From NCBI GenBank assembly GCA_038373865.1, contig JAXGGA010001711.1, positions 62,001-126,000 of the forward strand: DNA of 64,000 nucleotides, read 5' to 3'. Source of the stretch: Uloborus plumipes. Taxonomy: Eukaryota; Arthropoda; Arachnida; Araneae; Uloboridae. A program made the translations under genes and the position numbers. The notes beneath the pieces are model-generated. The model saw only the letters and a list, made by a program, of their open reading frames with translations, did not search any database and was not told the origin of the DNA. Positions 24,936-35,400 of the stretch are shown piece after piece (the first letter of the stretch is position 1; each line of letters opens with the position of its first letter).

Positions 24936-25645
24936 TATATTTTGGGAGGTCGCTGTGACCTCTCGTGACCACCTATCGGTGTGCCCCTTCTGGCAGTACG
25001 TTTCTGTTTTTCTTTCTTTCTTTCTTTTTTTTTTTTTTTTTTATTAGCAACACGTGCTTAAAAAGCAGAGAGAACTTTTAACATCATGCCGGATCGGAAA
25101 GGTTGAGCGTTAAAGGAAGCTGCAAAATTAGCTGGAAAAGACGTAGCTAGCGGAAGGAAGTGGTTGATTACAATTTCATTATGAAACACGTTGTCAAAAG
25201 GTAGGTTATCTTGTTCTTGAGATACTTTCAAAGGGACCAATGGTGAGTTTTCTTTTCTTCTTCTTTTGCATGGAATAGAGCTTGTTTTTCACAATTCTAA
25301 CTTAATAAAGCCATTTGAAATATTTTTATCCATTTGCATTATCGAATATGGAATATGTAGCGCTAAACTATGTTGATGCGTTTAAAAGAAGTGCTTAAGT
25401 GTCATTTCCAGTTCGAAATCATTGCCATTTAGGATCATTCCGTTTTCCAAATTACGGAGTATGAAAAAAAAAAAAAAAAAAAAAAAATGTGGAAGCGCGA
25501 TAAGGTACATAGTCAAAGTGATAACTTAAGTAACATGTAAAATGAGCGTAACTAATGGTCTTCTGTCTCTCAAAATACCTTTTGATACATATGATAAGAC
25601 TTAGTAAACTGAAAAAGTCTTTTTTTTTTAAATTAGACAATGCTT

Positions 25646-26406
25646 TTTATTAAGGGGTCTAAGGAGTTTTAAAATGAAAAAATTTTGATTTTCTGGAAAA
25701 AATATATGTCATGTAGGATTTAATTCTGAACAGTTTGATACCTCATTTTTTACAAGAGAAAAAAAACTTTTTGAGTTATCGTAAAAAAAACTTTAACTAT
25801 CTCCAATGAGTTTAATGTTAACAACAGCTATTCAAACCACTTTTTCTCAGAAGTCAATTTCACGCTTTGCATGCATGATATCTCGAAAAGTGTTTCATTT
25901 ATTTTTATAAAATTTTGCATGCACGTACGTATAGCCTATCTCAACAATCTGAACCAAAATTTTTTTCAAAAATCAAACTCAGTTTTTCAGAAAAAAAAAT
26001 TAATCCCCCCAAATTTTGGTAAATTTTTATTCTTATTTTTTAAATTTCAATAAAAACATTTATTTTTCCTTTTTAAACTTAAATTTAGGTTCAGATTGTT
26101 GAGATAGGCTATATGTACGTGCATGCAAAATTTTACAAAAATCAATGAAACACTTTTTGAGATATCATGCATGCAAAGTGTTGAACCGACTTCTGAGAAA
26201 AAGAGGTTTGAACAGCTGTTGTTAACATTGAACTCATTGGGGATAGTTAAAGTCTTTGTACGATAACTCAAAAAGTTTTTTACCTCTAGTAAAAAATGAG
26301 GTATCAAACTGTTCAGAATAAAATTCTATATGACATATATTTTTTCCAGAAAATCGAAAAATTTTCATTTTAAAACTCCTTAGACCCCTTAAACCCATTC
26401 ATTAAA
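25646..26406. mobile_element. Palindromic (foldback) element, about 760 bp
   Basis: The left arm from 25651 (TAAGGGGTCTAAGGAGTTTT) is mirrored to 26391 (AAAACTCCTTAGACCCCTTA). The arms extend about 300 bases to a spacer near 25970-26080. The direct repeat AATGCTT at 25639-25645 and 26407-26413 is a likely target duplication. No protein is coded. Confidence 0.75.
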
Positions 26407-26959
26407 AATGCTTCTGTGAGAAAGATTATCTTACCAACATTACTGGAACAATACTTCATTGTACGTTCGTATAAAATCTAAATGTGTTGAGGGTTGTGGG
26501 GGTATAATTGCACCGATTCCATTCGGGTACAAGTGCACCGAATGGTTGAAAGTGTTAAAGAATTTTAAAACCATATCAGTTCTGAAATTAATGATATTCT
26601 AAAACGTGAAGAAATTCCCAGTTTCGCATTGGTGTTGGTCGGTTTTTAGAGCTAATGAGGGTAAAACGGTTTGCTCCGGTGACCCCCGAAAATACGCAAA
26701 AGCATATCCATCATTATTTCTCCTTTAACAGTTTAATTTTAAAACTTTGAGCTTTTTTGTGACAATTTTTCAAAATTATTATTACATCCTTTCAAGAAAA
26801 CAAATTTAATCGTATGACCTTATTAGGTGAGTATATTAAATGATCACATCAAATGTTTGGAGATAAAAATTATAAAATTGTGTGAAAGTTTCACAAATTT
26901 CCATTTTAAACACAAGCTCTTTCAAAAATATTATTAAAGAGATAGCTTGGGTTTTACTA

Positions 26960-28590
26960 ATCTAAGGGGCAACTTCCCTTCCAAGGGGCTCTTGGGTACT
27001 TTAAAAGGCCGGTAGAGTGTACCACGCTTTCTCTTGATAGTATTGAAAAAAATCAAATCAACTAAAGCTCCGGGACCGGGACCAGATAATATTTATCCAA
27101 AAATTCCAGTTGAATGTGCAGAGGAATTGGTTGAAGTTATTGTAAATATTTTCAATGCTTCGTTTACCTCAGGGATAGTGACAATAGACTGGAAGCTGGC
27201 TAACATTACGCCGCTCTTCAAGAAAGGGTCTAAGGGTAATGCAGGAAACTATAGGCCTGTGAGTTTGACTTCAGTGGTTTGTAAAATTTTTGAAACTTTG
27301 ATCAAAGTCGAAATTATGAACTTCTTAGAGACTAATAGTTTGTTGACTGGTATGCAGTATGGTTTCAGGAAAGGTAAGTCCTGTGCTACTAATTTATTAC
27401 ATTTCTATGATAAGGTTACTAAGGCTTTGGATAACAAAAAGTGTGTGGATGTTGTCTACATTGATTTTCAAAAGGCTTTCGATAAGGTGCCGCATGTTGC
27501 TCTTCTCAGCAAATTAGCTGATATAGGAGTGGGAGGAATTTTTTAGCTTGGGTTGGAAATTGGGTTGACTGGAAGGAAACAAAGAGTAGTTGTAAGGGGA
27601 AATTTTGCTAATTGAAGTGAGGTCCTGAGTAAGGTTCCTCGGGGATCAGTTTTAGGGCCCCTTTTGTTTATCATTTTTATGAATGATATTCACGAGAATA
27701 TTTTGGGAAACATGAATTGATTTGCTGATGACGTCAAACTTATGGGGATTGTAGATAATGAGGAGCAAGTAAATCAGCTGCAAGAGGATTTGGATCACAT
27801 TACTAAGTGGGCAGAGAAGTGGGGTTTGGCAGTAAATGTTGGGAAGTGTCAAGTTCTACATTTATGGAAACAAAGGTACAAGCTATTATCTACAGGGCTC
27901 AGCTGTAAGTCGGACAGAAAGTGTTGTCGATCTGGGAGTTTTAATTAATCAGGACTTTGAATTAAGTCAGCAGTGCAGTGTAGTAAGTAACAAAGCCAAC
28001 AGGATGCTGGGGTTTATCAATAAATCTATTTCAAACAAATCTAAAAAGGTTCTTCTGCCCCTGTATAGAAGTTTGGTGAGACCTCATTTGGAGTATGCTA
28101 TTTAGTTTTGGTCTCCACATCTTAAGAAAGATATTAATTTACTGGAAAGGGCTCAAAGGCGGGCTTCAAAGATAGTAAATGGGCTTACAAATTTAGATTA
28201 TGGTTCCAGGCTTAGAATGCTTAAGATGTCTTGAGCAAAGGAGTCAGAGGGGACATGATCCAGTTGTTTAAATTTATCAAAATGAATGATGTTGATGGGC
28301 TGAATTTTTGTTTAGAAAGCAGGACAAGGGGACACTGTTTTAAGCTATTTAAGTCTCAGGCTACCCTAGAGGTAAGGAAAAATTACTATTTCAGTAGGGT
28401 TGTGAGTACCTCGAACAGCTTACCGGAGGAGGTTGTAATGAGTAAGGGAGTTGATAGCTTTAAGTGGGCCTTGGATATTTATTGGGGATTGTAATTTGAC
28501 TAGAGCCAGTCTAGTTGGGCCTAGAGCCTGTAGCTGGTCGTCATCTTTTGTATTTGTATTTGTATTTCTCCTGAAAAAGTATTTCCTCTG
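26960..28590 (+). mobile_element. 5'-truncated CR1/L2-like non-LTR retrotransposon
   Basis: Holds the reverse transcriptase and the 3' part of a LINE, ending in a TTTGTATTTGTATTTGTATT tail near 28550-28570. There is no endonuclease or ORF1, so the copy is truncated at its 5' end. A shorter reverse copy of the same family is at 39745-40084 plus 42587-42625. Confidence 0.88.
27034..28494 (+). pseudogene. LINE reverse transcriptase, broken by stops and frameshifts
   Basis: Domain order follows CR1-like LINEs. KSTKAPGPGPDNIYPKIP and NYRPVSLTSVVCKIFE are followed by GFRKGKSC, VDVVYIDFQKAFDKVPH (first catalytic Asp) and PRGSVLGPLLF (about 27640). FADDVKL at about 27720 is the catalytic Asp pair. 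The thumb follows in a second frame (SLVRPHLEYA), then the RGDMIQLFKF...RGH C-terminal module in a third. Stops at 27544, 27613, 27718, 28103 and a shift near 27870 make it a pseudogene. The core catalytic residues themselves are preserved. Confidence 0.9.
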
Positions 28591-28594
28591 ACAT

Positions 28595-28875
28595 TCCGTC
28601 AGAATTATATTGAAGGATGGGCTAGTAAATTGGTCGCATAAATAGGTTGCCCAGGAGCACCACGAGGAGGTAGGTATACTATGCTCCCTCTCCCGAAAAG
28701 TACTCCCACTTACGACGATATAGGGCTCAGCGCCCTGTGTGGGACACTGGAGGACCACAAGAAACCGCAAGCTAAGCGTTCATTTCTGAAGAAAGCACCC
28801 CCCCCCCCCCCGTCCAACGCTAACTAATACCAACAATTACTCTTCTGATCAATGGCAGATTTACTGGTTTGTAGG
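28595..28875. other. Unassigned intergenic sequence with poly(C)
   Basis: Higher GC than the surroundings, ending in a C run (28798-28812). It is not part of the LINE as seen and not recognised. Confidence 0.3.
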
Positions 28876-29074
28876 CAAGCGCGGATCCAGAGATGCGGTC
28901 ATACCCTTACCTCCTCTAAGCGACCAAATATAGCATAAAATTGCGTTTTTTTGGGTCTAATATTACGAAAAAGTTGCCAAACATCGCTATTTTTGCTCAA
29001 AAATTGCCCTTTGACCTCCCCCCCCCCTTTCCGAAAATGACCCTATCCTTAAACACAAGCTAGATCCGCCCTTG
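28876..29074. mobile_element. hAT-type MITE family A, copy 2
   Basis: Ends CAAGCGCGGATCCAG and TAGATCCGCCCTTG. The flanking 8-mers TTTGTAGG (28868-28875) and TTTGGAGG (29075-29082) match at 7 of 8. Same family as 17685. Confidence 0.88.
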
Positions 29075-29353
29075 TTTGGAGGCTCATCACAATTCCTTTT
29101 GAGGCTCCTTCTGGGTCCCTATTTGTGGGGAGTCTCTCGCAATTGCAAGAGTTGTAACATGGGAACCCACCACCCATTATGATCCTTTTCGTTATTTCTC
29201 GATTTAGCATTTTAACAACCTTCCTAGAATTCACATTCTCCTTCTAGATGTTGTACTCCTTCTAAATTTCCAATGTTTCTTGAAGTAGTTGTAAATCCGC
29301 TGTTCACCATTTTGTACTATGTAATGTTTACTTTATTTTCCGTATTTTTATAG

Positions 29354-29401
29354 GAGATAAACCATGAACATTAAAAGAGCAGATGAATCGTCTTTCAACC
29401 T
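29354..29401 (+). promoter_or_regulatory. Convertase 5' UTR with overlapping upstream ORF
   Basis: A good acceptor (TATTTTTATAG) ends at 29353, suggesting a separate non-coding first exon upstream. An upstream ATG at 29364 with A at -3 opens a 19-codon frame that ends TGA at 29423, overlapping the main ATG (29402) in another frame. The main start has C at -3 but is supported by the signal peptide. Confidence 0.45.
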
Positions 29402-32400
29402 ATGGCAGTTCTATCACAACTGATATTTCTGACCATCGCCATTTTGCATGTTGCTCTGGAATATAATGTAACATGTAGTTCTACGAAAACGAATAATCAG
29501 AAAACAAAGTCAATAGAAAGTCATTTTGAAACCAAAAGCACTTTTAGAGCACATTTGGTGAACACTAACAACAAGAATTACAGCAGGAGATGTAAGGAAA
29601 ATGATTGGACAACTTCAGGAAATGAAATGTACTCCAACTTGTTCGTATTTCAAGCCGAAAATGACAAGGAATTACAAAACTATTTGAATAAACATGGATT
29701 TTCATTCATCAGAAAAGTAAGTTATTATTTTACTATTTTTCCAAATTATATTTTTCACGGTACCCTAAGCTTCCCATGGAACTTTGACAGGGGTTCCGCA
29801 AGTGTTCATTATTTGCTTAACTTTTAAGCAAAACGAAAAAATTTCGTCAAGAAATATTTTCGCTTTGCCTATTAAAAACTTTTGCTTTTCGTTAAAAAAT
29901 TTAAAAGATCGAATTCCAAAAGCCAGTTGTTTTTATTAAAAAATGCAAAAAAGAGGCTTATTTGTTGCTTCTGGTTCATTCTTCACATAATATATTTTAG
30001 AAAATAAACAAAATCTTCATTAGCTACTTTACTACGGTTGATAGCCCTTTGCTTCAGGCATTGAAAGGGGCAGCCACAGGTTGTTTTTCTTGCAATGGAA
30101 CAGCGCTAGCAGAGAAACTACTTTTACAGAAATCTGTTATTGAGTAATGACGGAATTGCTATCTGTCCTTACTTTCCGTTTTGATACTCCGATTCCTTTT
30201 TCAGGTTACCATGATGACAAGAATAAGTCTGTATTACATTTAATATTTATTTAAAGAAAGCTAATTTCCGTCTTCATGTTTGTAATATCTGCGGTTAAAT
30301 TCCTAAATCAAGTACATTTCGCATTAAAAAAAGTTTTTTTTTTCTCTGCGGTTCAATTTCTAACTTAAGTTTGTTTTACATAAAAAAAAGTTTTTTAATG
30401 TGTAAAGTCACGTTTTTTTCACGAAAAATGTTTACATAATGAATTTAAATGACAAAACTTCCCCCATCTAAGTACAAAATTTCCAGATTACTGTAGCCCA
30501 TCAAGTAAGATTGAGAAGAAATAAGAAATACCATATCGGTATAATATATGCTGTAAATATAATCTTTATGATAAGGGTGGGGGTGTAAATTGGCAATAAT
30601 AAATAACCATATTTTATTCTCACTTTCTTAGAGCTAACTTTATATGCTTTGTGCAATTCGTCTCGTAAGAGCTCAGGTGTCTCCACCTAGTGGTAAACTG
30701 AACTTCAAGTTTCGTAAAGTAGTAACGGCATTCGCTGACAGTGGTGCTACATGAAAAAAATTGTGCCATCTCCTCGGAAACTACTCTCACTAGGGCTATA
30801 AATGGTCAGAAGTCGATAGGCAGCCTCAATGAAGCCAATCAAGCAAATGTTTATTAACTCCATTTGGATTCTGTTCATCATGGCAGTGACGATGTAAAAA
30901 TAGTCAACCAAGATGGTCTATTTTAATGAATATTAGTTCTACGTGATGTGCTGACTTAATTATTAAGTATTACTTACTCATGGAATCTATAAAAATAATT
31001 AAGTTCTGCTTTCTTATTCTTGTTCTCTTTTTTAGATATTTCAGGATGAAAATTTCTATCTTTTCAACCATTCTTCGGTTTGCAGACGATGTCGCAGAAC
31101 TATGAGACAACTTAAAGTAGTTTCAAATCATTCCATGGTATTTAAACTCTATATACAGTAATTAATATATTTATTGCATCTTATGAAGTAAAAAAATATC
31201 CCCTAAAATGAATAGCACCCCAAGCAGCATCAACTCATCGGATTTTGCTCGGCCGATCATCGACTCCTCGTAAACTGATCTCGTAACGCACGATGACATC
31301 GTTCCGATCAGTATTCGAGCACGGTTTTCGATGAGCTACTTTTCATCGAAAGCGATATCCTTCCGATCAACTTTCCCGATGAAAATAAGCCGAGCATCCA
31401 AAATTGATCCTAAATTCATCGGCACGGGACTGCACTGCTCGTAAATTGCTTCAAATCTCATCGTATTTCGAGCAAAACTCATCGGATTTTGCTACTCCGA
31501 TTATGTTTGGCCGATGAGACATATTGGAGCAATTCCCCATGAGAACTCATCGAATCCGATCATCGACCGATGAGAATTTCATCGGGTTTCGATGAATGGC
31601 CGATCATCGGCCGATGAGATTATGCTGCTAGTTACTGTTTTGTAGTTTAACTTTTTAAAATGAAATTTTAGAGAAAAAACTTTTCTTTGCAGTATCTTTA
31701 CAGGGTGTTTATAAAGTCTTACTAAAATTTCTTTAAAAAAACCTTCTAAAATGTAGGTAGAACCCCTTTTTTTTAATTTTGATCCTTATCTCGTTAAATT
31801 TCCCCCCAGGGCCTGATTACCCAAAAGGCTCGGGAAGCAGGAGCTTCCCCTTAATATTTTCACGGGGCCCAAAAATGACAAAAAAACCTGCGATTTAAAA
31901 TTCTAGTTTCTGCTTTTAAATGCATGTTTAAGGGAAATTGTCATACTGGTTCGATAAACATTTTCCGAAAAGTTTTCTGAAAGTGAAGACATTTCATAAG
32001 ACATCAAACCCACCACAAGCTATTTTTAAATGTGAGATTTGGCCCAACTTTTTTACACTGTATTTATTAAGTTTTATTAATTTTGTGAAGTAATAAATCT
32101 AATTTAACATCTAATCATGGAATTACAACGCAATCATATTTAACGTATGAAAAATCTATTTATTAGTGAGGGAGGGGAATAGAAGTTAATCTGATTTTTG
32201 CTTGAACCACTTTCAGAAAAATAGCTGTACCCTTACTAAGATTTGTTTCAATGTCTCAAGAGTATAGAAACATCCCCCACTAGCCTCAAAAATCAGGGGC
32301 CTCAAAATGAGAATGAGCTTCCCCTAGCTTCAGAGGTTAATCGGGTCCTGCCCCCCCCCCTTTTTTTACAGTATTAGCTAAAGGCAGCTAAGGCGTAAAG

Positions 32401-35400
32401 GCACTAATATCAAAAACTGAAAATGGCGTCTATGAAGGAAAAAAATTCCATGGGCACCACAAAGAGGTTTAAGGGGTCAACCACTCAAACCCTTGGCTTT
32501 AACATACATATATTGCAAATTCTAACATAAAATTTTTAATCAATTATTGGGAACCCATACTCCTAATAAGGCCAAATCGCTTTTTTTTTTGTTGTTAAAA
32601 CTACCTAAGAACATAACTGAAATTTAAATTTTCACATGGAGATAATTTTTTTCATATCTTTTTGGAAGTATGTAGTGAATATGCAGAATTTGGAGGTAAT
32701 TGAACAATAAATAGACGAGTTACAAAGTCATGAACTTCAGGGTGGTTTTATTAGTACACTTATCTTATAGTAAACGCAAAAGTAGTTTTTTGCTATTTAC
32801 AAAGGGGTGTTTCATTCAGTCAAAAGTACAACTTTTAGTAACAGATATTGATAGAACAAGCAAAAAATGACTAAATAATAAATAAAAATAACATGGCGCC
32901 AGAAAATACTTTTAATCCCTCAACAGTTAATTTATATGTATGTTTAAAATTTCCAATGCTAAAACAGTGTAAAGTGACGTCATGACGTGACAAAGGAAGT
33001 AACTGTGGTGTAAATCCAGGTTGACGCCTCAGCAAGGCCGTATCCAGAAAAAAATTTCGGGAGGGGTCCAGTTTCGCACATTGCCCAAACACACATACAT
33101 ATTTGTGTGTGTTATGAGTCTAATTTCTAGTTGCCCCCCCCCCCCCGCGATGTTTGATGTGTGTGTGTGTGTTTTGTTTTTTTTCTCTCTCATTTCTTTA
33201 TTCTTATTGTTTTCTAGAACTGACCCTTATTAGGGGTAGGGGTATCAAGAGAGATATGCAATGAGAACTTTTTTAAGTGGGGTAGAATATCCGTAATTTT
33301 AGGGGGTTCTCCCCCGGGTAAATTTTTGAAAAAAAGTTTTTAAATTCTGCATTTTGAGGCCTTATATGGGGCAATTGGGACTTCAAAAACATGTTGGAAA
33401 AGTAGGCAAACAACAATCTCATAAATTTTCTGCATTCTTTTGCAAACTAATATTAATCAAAGCATAAAAAAATGTTTAGTTTAACAAACGGTTAACATTA
33501 AGTGACAGAGAGGAAGGACAAGGGAGGAGAAAAGATTAACACATTATCACTTGCTTACATGGGTTTTCACTATAGTTACATAGTAGTTTTTGATCAGTTC
33601 CCCAACTCACCGACAGAAACAGCACTTAGTAACATAAAATAACCAATAGTATAAAACACATAAAATTCTTTAAAAGAAAAGTGTAGAGATTTAAAAAATA
33701 ATTAACGACAGAGTAACATTCTTGCCATTTAGTTAATTCATAGTTTAATTACTTGATAAGAAATAGGATTGAAGCACTTTTAAAGGAGTTTCAAAAAGGT
33801 ATTTAAGGATTTTCAAAGACTCTAGACCAGTTAAAATTCTTTAAAGCATTTCATTTACACTTTTTAGTTTCTGACGTTTTAAAAGTTGATTGGACAGTCT
33901 TACGAAATTGTTAAAACTTTGAAAGACACATCTTTTAAAGAATAAAAATTGATATTAAAAAATACTTATAACGACAAATTTCAATCACTAGTACTGCAGA
34001 AAACGAAAAAGAATACAGGAAGGGTAATATTTTTTCTCGTGCTTAACATATTAATAAAGGAATCAATTACAAAGTAACTTCTAAAATACTGAATTAGGTA
34101 TTTAATGAATAGTCAGAAATGAAACATGTGAGTCACAAAAAATTATTTTTGAAAATATGCTACAAAAATGCTGGAATATGATTTTTGCATTACGCAGAAT
34201 ATTTTTTTAATCAAGGAGCTGAGTTTCCCACAACTTGATGCTCACCTCCCCATTTGTGTTAAAAACTTTAAAATTCAAAGTTTACAGCTATATTTAACAA
34301 AGTTTTCAAGGTTTTTAAGCATTTGTAAATGGAATTTTTTTAAGTAACATTTGTCTAACATTGGTGAGCGTCCAACAAAGTAGAGGGTCTGTGAACGTAT
34401 TCGTTTTTGTGTGGTCTTGTTTATTGAAGACATATTTAGCTATTAAAATCCTTCGAGGGTTACAAATGCTTATAAATGGGGACCAACAAAGTACCCTCTT
34501 ATTTGAATCAGGGCGGCGAGAAGCAATCTCAGCCTAATCGGAAACTAGGGGTCCGGCGATTAGGAAGAAAAAATCTGAGTGGTGTAAGTTTTGTAAGTTT
34601 TATGGGGGAGAAGGGGGCGCTGATCAAATTGACAAGTAGCTTGCTTTGAGCTTGAATATATTTGGGAAAGAGAGCTGGAAGTGCTAATGAGAGTCTTGTT
34701 TTCAAGTATGTTTTGCAACTAATGAAAATTTGAATTGTCTTTTTTTTTTTTTTTTTTGTACTTCAAATTTTTACTCATTTAATAGTTAAAAGAAAAAAAA
34801 GAAAAAAAAACTTTTTTTTTGCCATTTGAAATTTAAAAAAAAATCTTTTTTTTTCTGTTTTACATTGTAAAACATTTCGGGTTTCGGGGGGGGGGGGGGG
34901 TCGGGCCCGTCGGGCCCCCCCTCTGGATACGGCCTTGCGCCTCAGCAATTTTGGCCTCTAGTAATCCTGACCCTGCAACAATGGAAATCCGGTCTAAAAT
35001 GCCGGCTCCTCTTTTAAGTAGCCGTGCTTGGACAGACTAGCTCACTTGTGTTGTCAGCCAGCGAGAATGAAACAGCGACTGAGTGTCTATTAAGGTTACT
35101 TTTTTAAGAAAGAAAATGAACCAAAAGTTAAAAAAAAAAGAAGTAATTCATCCTATATTTTCAACCGTGCTCTTTCAGAAAAAAAAAAAAAACTTTTTGA
35201 ACCAACCCAAATGAATTAAAAAATTCTTTTTATTTTTAAAGATTCAATGGGCATCGCAGCAGACTCTGGTCCATCGCGTCCAGCGTTCGAAAGTGTTCGG
35301 TCGTTCTATTTCCGGCAGCCTTTCAACGCCCATCTCGAGAGCTCTTCTGATTAAGGAGCCATCGAACGCCTCGAATGGACTTAAGTTTAATGACCCTCTC

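Noticed and set aside
25058..25240. 60-codon minus-strand frame with protein-like composition
   Set aside because: No start context, splice sites or family resemblance; left out.
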